A stretch of DNA of 64,000 nt, from the NCBI RefSeq assembly GCF_900103665.1, contig NZ_FNGY01000002.1, positions 806,001-870,000 on the forward strand, in the 5' to 3' direction. Position numbers and translations under genes: made by a program. The stretch is from Pedobacter steynii. Its GTDB lineage: Bacteria > Bacteroidota > Bacteroidia > Sphingobacteriales > Sphingobacteriaceae. Below the pieces are notes generated by a model. The model saw only the letters and a program-made list of their open reading frames with translations. It was not told the origin of the DNA and ran no database searches. Position 1 is the first letter of the stretch. Every line of letters starts with the position of its first letter. Positions 45,015 to 54,154 of this stretch are shown in pieces.

Positions 45015-45776
45015 ATGAATACGATCAGATTAATATTGAAAAGGTATGCCTTTTTATTGTTGCTGCCATTGTCGGGATGTACATTATTCGATATGGAGTT
45101 GCAAAAGAAATACGATTACGAACATAAAACGCTGGACCCGAATATCAATATCACCGCCAGGCAGTTTTTAGAAACACGCTCTTATGAATCCGCGACCAAC
45201 ACGAAGGATACGGTCTTCAAATGGATGAGAAAGGGGCTTGACTATGCAGGAATCGATCTTGCTGCTTATGAAAAACAAGGGATGACCTTCATTTTTCTGC
45301 ACAATGATGCGGTTAGGGTATATGATTCAAAAACCAAAAAAACATCTGCGGGTCTATGGGTAGACTTTCCTATTGTCACAGGTCCGATAAATCCGGTAAC
45401 AGGAGTACTTCCCACCCGTATCGCCGAAAAATGGGAAGATTATCCTAAAGAAGATGTCAAAAATCTCTTTTTGTACCTGATGATCCAGGGAACCTACAAC
45501 TTTAATAACATTCCGCTGAGCAATATGGTGGTGCAAACGATGTTGCCTCCCGGAAGTATCGCCAGCAGAAAATCTCTTCTCGGCTTTTTTAATGGCGGGA
45601 CAGGATTTGATCAGGAAGGGAAAATGGAACTGAGGATCGTGAACAATGATGATCTGGCCCCGATCATGATCAACGACAAAACTAAAAACAGGTCCGGTGG
45701 TTACATCGCTACCAATGCCATCGTTCATGTTTATGGAACCACTATCTATCCTTACAGATTACCGAAACCTCTATGA
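45015..45776 (+). CDS. Fasciclin-like (Fas1) lipoprotein in the SusC/SusD operon
   Basis: A 253-residue lipoprotein (lipobox PLSGC, followed by TLFDMELQKK). Two short segments resemble Fas1 motifs: WMRKGLDYAGIDLAAYEKQG leading to MTFIFLHNDAV (H1-like) and ATNAIVHVYGTTIYP (H2-like) at the C-terminus. Its place directly after SusD is where PULs usually encode a surface glycan-binding protein, so it is probably an accessory binder or stabiliser at the cell surface. The stop overlaps the GH2 start (ATGA), implying translational coupling. The Fas1 call rests on these motifs only. Confidence 0.65.
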   Translation: MNTIRLILKRYAFLLLLPLSGCTLFDMELQKKYDYEHKTLDPNINITARQFLETRSYESATNTKDTVFKWMRKGLDYAGIDLAAYEKQGMTFIFLHNDAVRVYDSKTKKTSAGLWVDFPIVTGPINPVTGVLPTRIAEKWEDYPKEDVKNLFLYLMIQGTYNFNNIPLSNMVVQTMLPPGSIASRKSLLGFFNGGTGFDQEGKMELRIVNNDDLAPIMINDKTKNRSGGYIATNAIVHVYGTTIYPYRLPKPL

Positions 45777-48226
45777 GAAAACTAATTTTAGCCCTTTTTT
45801 GCACGATCCTCTTTAATAATTTACGAGCACAACAAACCCAACGTTTAACGCAAAACTGGGAATATCTGAAAGGTGATCTGGGTGGTATTTATGAAGCCAT
45901 CAGACCTGTGAAAGCAGGGAATCCGGAAAGTGTACCGCTATGGGGAAACGTCAGTCTGCCGCATTGTTTCAATGCGACAGATGCCGTAGACCCGGATCTG
46001 AACTATTACCAGGGACCAGGGTGGTATCGCAGCCAGTTAACGGTCAGTAACCCCTATAAAAATGGCCGGACATTCCTTCATTTTGAGGGCTCCGGACAGA
46101 AAACACAGGTCTATATCTATGATATTAAGGTAGCAGAGCATATAGGAGGTTACGATGAATGGACCGCAGATATTACGGCAGCTGTCGAGGCTTTCCGTAA
46201 AAATCCTTTGTTTCAAAAGCAGTTTAAAGGAAAAATCCCTGTAGAAATCCGTTGTGACAATTCCAGAGATCTGGAAATGATCCCTTCAGACCTTTCTGAT
46301 TTTAACATTTATGGTGGTTTATACCGTTACTTAAACTTAGTTTATGCACCACAGGTGTCCGCAGAAAAGGTCTTTGCTACTGCAAGTGTAGATGCCAAAG
46401 GAGCCCTCGGACAGTTGAAAATCGGAACAAGGTTATGGAATCCTGACGGAATAGATACCGTATTGGTTAAGATTGAAGTTAAAGACCCTCATGGGAAATT
46501 AGTAAACAGCTGGAAGAAAGAACTAAAAGCATTTTATGGAACGAAAGACCTTTGGGAAACGACGATAAAGAATCCCAAATTATGGTCAACGGAAAATCCG
46601 AACCTCTATACCATTGAAACAAGCATCATTGCAAATGGAGAAACAGCGGTTCACAAAGAGCAGGTAGGCTTCAGAAACTTTGAGTTCGTTAAAAAAGGAC
46701 CTTTTATGCTCAATGGCAAAAGGCTCCTGTTGAGGGGAACACATCGCCATGAAGACCATGCGGGAGTAGCGGCAGCGATGACCGAAGATCAAATCCGCGA
46801 GGAAATGGTATTGATGAAAAATATGGGCGTCAACTTTATCCGCCTCGGTCATTATCAGCAGTCCAGAATTGTACTGGAGCTTTGCGATAGCCTGGGCATA
46901 CTGGTCTGGGAAGAAATTCCTTGGTGCAGGGGTGGCCTAGGTGGTGATTCTTATAAAAATCAGGCACGTACCATGCTGACGAATATGGTGGAGCAGCATT
47001 ATAACCATCCTTCCATCATCATCTGGGGAATGGGAAATGAAAACGACTGGCCCGGAGATTTCAGTGAATTTGACCAGCATAAGATCAGGGAGTTCATGAA
47101 AGAACTGAATGACCTTTCTCATCGCCTGGACCCATCCAGAAAAACAGCGATCAGAAGATGTGATTTCTGTAAAGATATCGTAGATGTTTATTCTCCTTCC
47201 ATCTGGGCAGGATGGTACCGTGGAATTTATACGGAGTATAAAGAGGTTTCCAAAGCGGAATTTGATAGGGTAGATCATTTTCTCCATGTAGAATGGGGTG
47301 GTGATAGCCATGCGGGCCGGCATTCCGAAAACCCGGACAATGCTTTAAGCCAGGTGAAAACAGGCAAAGGAGCAGATGAAAGGGCAGGAGATGCTTCCCT
47401 GTTTGGAGGAAGTGCCAGAGTGTCCAAAGATGGCGACTGGAGTGAAAGTTATATGGTTAACCTGATCGACTGGCATTTAAAAGAGCAGGAAACGATGCCC
47501 TGGTTAACCGGAGCGGCATACTGGCCTTTTAAAGACTTTTCTACACCTGTACGCCCGGACAACCCGGTTCCGTACATGAACCAGAAAGGGGTCATTGAAC
47601 GTGATTTTACAAAAAAAGAAGCGTATTACGTATTCCAGTCGTACTGGACAAGCGAACCAATGGTTCACATCTATGGGCATTCATGGCCGGTAAGGTGGGG
47701 CAATGCGGATGAGCAGAAAATGATAAAAGTATATGCCAACCTGGATGAAATAGAGCTTTTCCTGAATGGCAAAAGCCTGGGTAAAAAGAAACGTGACTCA
47801 CAGGACTTCCCTGCAGCGGGTTTGAGGTGGATGGTCACCTTCAATGAAGGCAAAAATACGATCAAAGCGATAGGTAAGAAAGATAGTAAAGTATTTACCG
47901 ACGAAATTACCCAGGAATACCAGACGGCAAAATGGGATAAACCAGCAAAAATGATCCTGGAGAAGGTCTCCGAAAAGGATGGTATTGCAGTTATCCGTGT
48001 AAAAATCCTGGACAAGAACAATGTCTTATGTCTGGATGCACAGAACTACATCAGCTTCGGCCTGACCGGTGATGGTAAACTGATCGATGATCAGGGAACT
48101 GCCCGCGGTTCGAGCAAGGTGCAGGTAGGGAATGGCCGCGCAGAGATCAGCATCAAACTAAATAATGGAAAGAGCGTGGCAAGCGTAAAAGCCGATGGCC
48201 TGCCCTCCACATTTATTGAACTTTAA
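45773..48226 (+). CDS. GH2 beta-galactosidase/beta-glucuronidase-type enzyme
   Basis: An 817-residue secreted enzyme (signal 1-19, NNLRAQ). It has the GH2 domain order: sugar-binding sandwich (about 40-200), immunoglobulin-like domain, TIM barrel and C-terminal beta domains. Catalytic residues are visible: acid/base Glu423 in GMGNENDW and nucleophile Glu507 in HVEWGGDSH. RGTHRHEDHAGVA and NFIRLGHYQQS confirm the barrel. GH2 members release beta-linked galactose, glucuronate, mannose or arabinose; the sequence does not settle which. It starts inside the stop codon of the Fas1-like gene. Confidence 0.93.
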   Translation: MRKLILALFCTILFNNLRAQQTQRLTQNWEYLKGDLGGIYEAIRPVKAGNPESVPLWGNVSLPHCFNATDAVDPDLNYYQGPGWYRSQLTVSNPYKNGRTFLHFEGSGQKTQVYIYDIKVAEHIGGYDEWTADITAAVEAFRKNPLFQKQFKGKIPVEIRCDNSRDLEMIPSDLSDFNIYGGLYRYLNLVYAPQVSAEKVFATASVDAKGALGQLKIGTRLWNPDGIDTVLVKIEVKDPHGKLVNSWKKELKAFYGTKDLWETTIKNPKLWSTENPNLYTIETSIIANGETAVHKEQVGFRNFEFVKKGPFMLNGKRLLLRGTHRHEDHAGVAAAMTEDQIREEMVLMKNMGVNFIRLGHYQQSRIVLELCDSLGILVWEEIPWCRGGLGGDSYKNQARTMLTNMVEQHYNHPSIIIWGMGNENDWPGDFSEFDQHKIREFMKELNDLSHRLDPSRKTAIRRCDFCKDIVDVYSPSIWAGWYRGIYTEYKEVSKAEFDRVDHFLHVEWGGDSHAGRHSENPDNALSQVKTGKGADERAGDASLFGGSARVSKDGDWSESYMVNLIDWHLKEQETMPWLTGAAYWPFKDFSTPVRPDNPVPYMNQKGVIERDFTKKEAYYVFQSYWTSEPMVHIYGHSWPVRWGNADEQKMIKVYANLDEIELFLNGKSLGKKKRDSQDFPAAGLRWMVTFNEGKNTIKAIGKKDSKVFTDEITQEYQTAKWDKPAKMILEKVSEKDGIAVIRVKILDKNNVLCLDAQNYISFGLTGDGKLIDDQGTARGSSKVQVGNGRAEISIKLNNGKSVASVKADGLPSTFIEL

Positions 48227-48235
48227 CGATTTGAA

Positions 48236-50806
48236 ATGAAATTTACCCAGTTTTTGTTATTAGGAGCCGTATTCATCAGTGTAAATGCCGATGCGCAAAA
48301 CAATGGTCCCCTCAGGCTATGGTATGACCGCCCTGCGAAAGTATGGGAGGAAGCCCTGCCGTTGGGGAATGGGAAAACAGGAGCAATGGTTTATGGCTGC
48401 GTTGGCAGGGAACGGATTGCTTTAAATGACAATACCCTATGGTCTGGTTTTCCTGATCCGGGGAACAATACAAACGGACCCAAAGTCCTTCCGGAAGTTA
48501 GAAAAGCAATTGAAGAAGGTAAATATGACGAAGCAGCTGTACTCTGGAAGAAAATGCAGGGACCATATTCGGCGAGATACCTTCCCCTGGGAGAACTGTT
48601 CTTTCAGTTTAACCATACAGACAGTATTCCCGAAAGCTATCAAAGGGATTTAAACCTTCACAATGCAATCTCCAGCCTGAGCTACACCTTAAAAGGAGTC
48701 TCTTATAAAAGAGAGGTCTTTACGAGTTTTCCGGGCAAAGCATTGGTGGTGAGGATTACGGCAAACAAACCCGGCGCTATTAGTTTCCATACCGGATTAA
48801 TCAGTAAGCTTCGTTTTCAAACCAAGAGCTCAGGAAACAACGAGCTGATCCTGAAAGGAAAGGCACCAAAGTTTGTCGCCAACAGGGATTATGAACCGAA
48901 ACAGGTGGATTATGATGAGCAGGAGGGGATGACCTTTGAAATCCGTTTAAGAATCAAAAACGAAGGAGGATCTTTACAGGGTAAAGGAGATCAGTTATAC
49001 GTAAAAAATGCCAATGCGGTAACGGTCTATCTTACCGAAGCAACGAGTTTCAATGGTTTTGACAAATCTCCTGGATTGCAGGGTAAAAATCCGGCTATAG
49101 AAACGCTGGCGAATATGAACGGGCTGTTTTCTAAAAGTTTTGAAAGCCTAAAATCCGAACACATCAGCGATTATCAGCAATTGTTTAACCGGGTTAAATT
49201 TGAACTCAATCCCAATCCCCTTGCCGAAAAGCAAACGACAGACCAACGCCTGAAACAATATGCGAAAACTAAAAATGATCAGGGATTACAAGCTTTATAT
49301 TATCAGTTTGGCCGGTATTTAATGATCGCCGCTTCCCGTCCGGGATCCAGGCCTTCCAACCTTCAGGGGATCTGGAATGACCTGGTGCAACCACCATGGG
49401 GAAGCAATTATACCACCAATATCAATACCGAAATGAATTATTGGCTGGCCGAAAATGCCAACCTTTCCGAATGTCACCAACCGCTGTTCGATTTTATGAA
49501 AGAGCTGGCGGTAAACGGTGCAAAAACAGCAAAAGTAAATTACAACATTGATAAAGGATGGGTAGCACACCACAATTCAGACCTTTGGGCCAAAACTTCT
49601 CCCCCCGGAGGTTACGACTGGGACCCTAAAGGAATGCCAAGATGGTCGGCATGGCCGATGAGTGGTGCCTGGTTCAGTACCCATTTGTTTGAACATTATC
49701 AGTTTACAGGAGATAAAGCCTTCTTAAAACAAACGGCTTATCCGCTCATGAAAGGGGCAGCCGAATTTATGTTGCAATGGTTAATCAAGGATAAGCAGAC
49801 TGGTTACCTGGTAACCAGTCCTTCCACTTCGCCGGAAAATACCGTTAAAATTCAGGGCAAAGAATACCAGCTTTCCAAAGCTTCAACGATGGACATGTCG
49901 ATCCTCAGACAATTGTTTACGGATTTGATCCGTACCACTGAGGCTTTAAATATAGATGGCGCATTCAGAACAGAACTGACTGCCGCACGTGAAAAACTAT
50001 ACCCTTTTCATATCGGCCAGTATGGTCAGGTACAGGAATGGTTCCAGGACTGGGATGATCCAAAAGATACACACCGCCATATTTCCCATCTGTTCAGCTT
50101 GTTTCCCGGCAACCAGATTTCCGTTTTCGGAACTCCGGAGCTGGCCAGCGCTGCGAGGCAAAGCCTGATTTTCAGAGGAGATGTGAGCACGGGATGGTCT
50201 ATGGCCTGGAAAATCAACTGGTGGGCGAGGTTACAGGATGGCAATCATGCCTACAAAATCCTGGAAGATGCTTTTACTTATATCGATCCGACCTTAACGA
50301 AAGCACAAATGAGCGGTGGTGGAACCTATCCGAACTTGTTTGATGCGCATCCGCCATTCCAGATTGACGGTAATTTTGGCGCTACGGCGGGAATCACCGA
50401 AATGCTGCTGCAAAGTCAGGATGGCATGATCAGCTTATTGCCCGCATTACCGGAAGCTTGGCAGCAAGGCCACATTCAGGGCATCAAAGCCAGGGGGAAT
50501 TTTACGGTAAACATGAGCTGGAAAAAGGGAGCGCTCGTTTCTGCAGGGATAAAATCAGAAATAGGAGGGAATTGCAGGTTGAGCACTTTGCAGCCTGTTA
50601 AAGTGCTTGATTCCAAAGGGAAAGTACTTGTTGCAAGCGGAAATGAAGCTAAAGGAGAAAACAGCAACCTGCTTACCCAGAAAGCCTACCTGCCACCTTA
50701 TCAGAACAATTCAAAAGTACGCCTGGAAAAACTGGACATCGGACATGGATACCTGCTCGATTTCAAAACGGAAAAAGGAAAAATATATCAAATCATAGCC
50801 CTGTAA
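48236..50806 (+). CDS. GH95 alpha-L-fucosidase/alpha-L-galactosidase of the PUL
   Basis: An 856-residue secreted enzyme (signal 1-20, VNADAQ). GH95 motifs are [29 protein letters not shown] (Asn395/Asn397), [19 protein letters not shown] (Glu601) and [16 protein letters not shown] (Asp711), all three catalytic positions conserved. It should release alpha-linked fucose or L-galactose from side chains. It begins 9 bases after the GH2 gene. It is a paralogue of the GH95 at 15678, and the two lie in separate clusters, suggesting different linkages. Confidence 0.93.
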   Translation: MKFTQFLLLGAVFISVNADAQNNGPLRLWYDRPAKVWEEALPLGNGKTGAMVYGCVGRERIALNDNTLWSGFPDPGNNTNGPKVLPEVRKAIEEGKYDEAAVLWKKMQGPYSARYLPLGELFFQFNHTDSIPESYQRDLNLHNAISSLSYTLKGVSYKREVFTSFPGKALVVRITANKPGAISFHTGLISKLRFQTKSSGNNELILKGKAPKFVANRDYEPKQVDYDEQEGMTFEIRLRIKNEGGSLQGKGDQLYVKNANAVTVYLTEATSFNGFDKSPGLQGKNPAIETLANMNGLFSKSFESLKSEHISDYQQLFNRVKFELNPNPLAEKQTTDQRLKQYAKTKNDQGLQALYYQFGRYLMIAASRPGSRPSNLQGIWNDLVQPPWGSNYTTNINTEMNYWLAENANLSECHQPLFDFMKELAVNGAKTAKVNYNIDKGWVAHHNSDLWAKTSPPGGYDWDPKGMPRWSAWPMSGAWFSTHLFEHYQFTGDKAFLKQTAYPLMKGAAEFMLQWLIKDKQTGYLVTSPSTSPENTVKIQGKEYQLSKASTMDMSILRQLFTDLIRTTEALNIDGAFRTELTAAREKLYPFHIGQYGQVQEWFQDWDDPKDTHRHISHLFSLFPGNQISVFGTPELASAARQSLIFRGDVSTGWSMAWKINWWARLQDGNHAYKILEDAFTYIDPTLTKAQMSGGGTYPNLFDAHPPFQIDGNFGATAGITEMLLQSQDGMISLLPALPEAWQQGHIQGIKARGNFTVNMSWKKGALVSAGIKSEIGGNCRLSTLQPVKVLDSKGKVLVASGNEAKGENSNLLTQKAYLPPYQNNSKVRLEKLDIGHGYLLDFKTEKGKIYQIIAL

Positions 50807-50811
50807 AGCTC

Positions 50812-52956
50812 ATGTATAGAAGAATATTAATTTGTACTGCATTTTTATTGACGGGCCTGTTCGTACAGGCGCAGGAGATTAAATGGGAACAGGTAGCCCC
50901 GGGAATCTGGAAAGGAAGCGTAGGCAAACCGGAAAGTTATAACCTACTGACGGCTTCAGGTGCAAATCCGGCAATGGATGGATTAAAACGCCTTGGTGAT
51001 GCCGGTTTTCCTCTGGTTAAAGAAGAGATTGTGGCGAAACTCAATGATGGGAAAACCTATCTCCGTTTCCCTTTGAGCAAAAAGGAACAGCTTTATGGCT
51101 TCGGTCTTAACTTTCAAACGGTTCACCAAAGAGGCAAAATCCTTGAACTGCATGTAGACCATTATGGTGGTAAAGACAATGGGCGGACCCATGCACCAAC
51201 CCCTTTTTATGTGTCTTCTGATGGCTATGGCATATTCATTAACTCTGCGCGTTACCTGAAAGTTTATGCCGGTTCTGCCGTAAGAAGGGACAGTAAAGCC
51301 GCGCCGGAAGCGAAAGACCGCAATACGGATAAAACCTGGTCTTCCCGCCCTTATTCGGATGCGGTAGAAATCCTTGTCCCTGCAGAAGGGGTAGAGTTTT
51401 ACGTTTTTGCAGGTCCTAAGCCTTTGGATGCGGTAAGCCGGTACAACCTGTTTAATGGTGGTGGCCCACTGCCTCCACGCTGGGGATTGGGCTTCACGCA
51501 AAGGGTGAAAACCCTTTATACTTCTGCTGAAGTAGAAAATGAAGCCAAAGCATTCGCGGACAAAGGTTTTCCACTGGACTATATCGGTCTGGAGCCAGGC
51601 TGGCAAAGTAAAGCCTATCCCTGTACTTTTGAATGGGATAAAGGTCGTTATCCGGACCCTGCAGGTTTTGTTAAAAGCATGCTGAACAAGGGTATCAGGC
51701 TAAATTTATGGACCAATCCATACGTTTCTCCTGCCGCATCGATCTATAAAGACCTGAAACCTTATACTGCCGACCATACCGTATGGCTGGGCGCTGTGGC
51801 AGACCTGACGATGCCGGAGGCGAGAAATATCCTGTTCGGGCAACTTAAAAAAGACCAGGTAGACCTGGGGGTGAGCGGCTATAAATTTGATGAGGTGGAT
51901 GGTTATGACCATTATTTATGGCCGGATGTGACGACTTTTCCTTCGGGAAAAAGCGCGGAACAACTGCGTCAGACCTATGGCCTGCTCATTCAACGCTATA
52001 GCGCGGAGCTCTTTCATCAGCGAAATCAACGTACTTATGGCCTTGTTCGCGCCTCCAACGGAGGAGGAACCGCTTTGCCTTATGTGATTTATAACGATTA
52101 CTACAACCACGAAGATTTTATTACCGCGCTGATCAACAGCAGTTTTTCCGGTGTACTCTGGACTCCGGAAGCCAGGGCTTCAAAAACGGGAGAAGAGTGG
52201 TTGCGCAGGATGCAATCGGTGGTGTTCTCGCCAATGGCGATGATCAATGCCTGGTCCAGCGGAACAAAACCATGGTCTTATCCTGAAGTAGAACAACAGG
52301 TAAAAGATATGGCGCTCTTGCGGATGCAAATGATGCCTTACTGGTATAGTGAGTTTGCCAAATACCATTTTCAGGGCATTCCGCCATTCCGGGCGATGAA
52401 CCTCGAAGAGGGATTCCTGTCGGAAGTGCAAAAGGAGCTGAAAAGTACAAATCTGGAAGATAATCCATATGTAGAGGCGGTGAATAAGGAAGTTAAAGAT
52501 CAATATATGGCTGGAGCATACCTCCTGGTCGCCCCCATGTTTGCCGGTAAAACCAGCAGAACGGTGATCCTGCCAAGGGGAAAATGGTTCGATTTCTATA
52601 CCGGAAAATTTGCCGGTGATGGGGAAGTGATTACCGTTAGCCCCGGACTGGACAGGATTCCTGTATATGTGAAAGACGGCGGGATCATCCCTATGGGACC
52701 TGCATTAATGCATGCCCCAAAGCCTACCGATAAAATTAACCTGGAGATCAGGTATTATGGAAGTAAACCGGGTAAATACCTGCTTTATGATGATGACGGG
52801 GAGAGTTTTAACTATGAAAAAGGAGATTTCAGTTTCAGGGAAATCAACATTGCCAAAGGAGCTGATGGCAGGTTAAAGAGCTCAGTTTCTAAAGCAGAAA
52901 AAGGAAAGCCAAACACCCTTGATCAAATCGTTTTTAAAGCAATGACCAGCAATTAA
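50812..52956 (+). CDS. GH31 alpha-glycosidase
   Basis: A 714-residue secreted enzyme (signal 1-20, LFVQAQE). The N-terminal beta domain includes LYGFGLNFQTVHQRG. The TIM barrel begins LPPRWGLGFTQRVKTLYTSAEV and holds a likely nucleophile Asp360 in YKFDEVDGYD. C-terminal beta domains include YLLVAPMFAGKTSRTVILPRG and YLLYDDDGESFNYEKG. GH31 includes alpha-glucosidases, alpha-xylosidases and alpha-galactosidases. The usual acid/base segment (D-I-G-G) is replaced by SFSGVLWTPEARAS, so it belongs to a divergent subgroup and the substrate is open; alpha-galactose or alpha-xylose side chains are plausible. Starts 5 bases after the GH95 stop. Confidence 0.88.
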   Translation: MYRRILICTAFLLTGLFVQAQEIKWEQVAPGIWKGSVGKPESYNLLTASGANPAMDGLKRLGDAGFPLVKEEIVAKLNDGKTYLRFPLSKKEQLYGFGLNFQTVHQRGKILELHVDHYGGKDNGRTHAPTPFYVSSDGYGIFINSARYLKVYAGSAVRRDSKAAPEAKDRNTDKTWSSRPYSDAVEILVPAEGVEFYVFAGPKPLDAVSRYNLFNGGGPLPPRWGLGFTQRVKTLYTSAEVENEAKAFADKGFPLDYIGLEPGWQSKAYPCTFEWDKGRYPDPAGFVKSMLNKGIRLNLWTNPYVSPAASIYKDLKPYTADHTVWLGAVADLTMPEARNILFGQLKKDQVDLGVSGYKFDEVDGYDHYLWPDVTTFPSGKSAEQLRQTYGLLIQRYSAELFHQRNQRTYGLVRASNGGGTALPYVIYNDYYNHEDFITALINSSFSGVLWTPEARASKTGEEWLRRMQSVVFSPMAMINAWSSGTKPWSYPEVEQQVKDMALLRMQMMPYWYSEFAKYHFQGIPPFRAMNLEEGFLSEVQKELKSTNLEDNPYVEAVNKEVKDQYMAGAYLLVAPMFAGKTSRTVILPRGKWFDFYTGKFAGDGEVITVSPGLDRIPVYVKDGGIIPMGPALMHAPKPTDKINLEIRYYGSKPGKYLLYDDDGESFNYEKGDFSFREINIAKGADGRLKSSVSKAEKGKPNTLDQIVFKAMTSN

Positions 52957-52960
52957 CAGC

Positions 52961-54124
52961 ATGAAAAGATTCATCATCATATGTCTTACGCTGCTTCAGG
53001 TAGGCCTGAGCGGGAATGTTTTTTCCCAAAGCCTGCAAAAGGAAGTCGTATTGACTTTAAGAAAAATGGTACTCGCACAGGCGGAATGGGCGATGCAGCA
53101 GGAACCCGTAACGGTAACTGCGGCAAGTTCTCCGAGAAGTGCCGGAGGAATCCATGATTTTTATTCGGAAGGAGACTACTGGTGGCCGGATCCTGCAAAC
53201 CCTACAGGGCCTTATATCCAGCGCGACGGAATGACGAACCCGGACAATTTTGTGGCCCACAGACTGGCGATGATCCGCTTTAGTAAAATCATTGGTGCCC
53301 TCGCTTCGGCCTATAAAATTACCGGAGATAAAAAATACGTCAGAAAGGCCATGGTTCATTTGCAGGCCTGGTTTATCACTGAAGGAACAAGGATGAACCC
53401 GAGCTTAACCTTTGCGCAGGCCATCCAGGGAAGATTTACCGGAAGAGGGATCGGCATTATCGATACCATCCAGCTGCTGGAAGTTTCGCAAGGTGTCCTG
53501 GTGATGGAAAAAGCATTGAGCGGGGAAGTCCTTTCCGGAACAAAGCAATGGTTTGGGGATTACCTGAACTGGCTGATGAGCCATCCTTATGGTAAAGATG
53601 AAATGAATGCCCAGAACAACCATGGCACCTGTTTTACCATGCAGGTCGCTGCTTTTGCAAAGCTAACTGGCAATGAAAAATTGATGGCTTTTTGCAGAGA
53701 CAGGTATAAAACGGTGCTTTTACCCAATCAAATGGCCCTCGATGGCAGCTTTCCAAGAGAACTGAGTCGCACGAAACCTTATGGCTATTCCATCTTTAAT
53801 TTAGACGCGATGACGACCCTGTGTCAGCTTCTTTCTACTCCCACAGATGACCTTTGGAAATATGAAACGGCAGATGGTAAATCCATTCAGAAAGGGATTG
53901 CCTACCTGTATCCATTTATAAAAGACAAAAGCAAATGGCCTTTGAAACCGGATGTGATGCATTGGGAAAACTGGCCGGTGGCCCAACCCTTTTTACTTCT
54001 GGGGGCCTCAGAATTTAAACAGAAAGACTGGCTACAGACCTGGCAGAAGCTGGATCATGACCCTCAGGTGGAGGAAGTGATTCGCAATCTGCCGGTTAGA
54101 AACCCGCTGATCTGGATCAACTAA
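52961..54124 (+). CDS. Alginate-lyase-domain polysaccharide lyase (PL38-like)
   Basis: A 387-residue secreted protein (signal 1-22, GNVFSQ) with an all-helical alginate_lyase-type (PF05426) domain. Characteristic segments are FYSEGDYWWPDPANPTGPYI, HRLAMIRFSKIIGALASAY, QGRFTGRGIGIIDTIQLLEV, NAQNNHGTCFTMQVAAFAKLTG and LSRTKPYGYSIFNLDAM. The size and these motifs best match PL38, whose studied members cut alginate or glucuronan by beta-elimination. The product would be an unsaturated uronate end, the substrate of the GH88 enzyme at 56076. The Asn-His of NNHGT and a Tyr in RTKPYGY are likely active-site residues. Exact uronic acid preference cannot be read here. Confidence 0.75.
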   Translation: MKRFIIICLTLLQVGLSGNVFSQSLQKEVVLTLRKMVLAQAEWAMQQEPVTVTAASSPRSAGGIHDFYSEGDYWWPDPANPTGPYIQRDGMTNPDNFVAHRLAMIRFSKIIGALASAYKITGDKKYVRKAMVHLQAWFITEGTRMNPSLTFAQAIQGRFTGRGIGIIDTIQLLEVSQGVLVMEKALSGEVLSGTKQWFGDYLNWLMSHPYGKDEMNAQNNHGTCFTMQVAAFAKLTGNEKLMAFCRDRYKTVLLPNQMALDGSFPRELSRTKPYGYSIFNLDAMTTLCQLLSTPTDDLWKYETADGKSIQKGIAYLYPFIKDKSKWPLKPDVMHWENWPVAQPFLLLGASEFKQKDWLQTWQKLDHDPQVEEVIRNLPVRNPLIWIN

Positions 54125-54154
54125 TTTAAAATATATCAACATCAAAACACAGAT

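Noticed and set aside
50983..51606. 207-codon minus-strand open frame inside the GH31 gene
   Set aside because: It overlaps a gene with clear motifs, has no recognisable domain and is rich in residues typical of antisense frames (Arg, Phe, His). It is a shadow frame.
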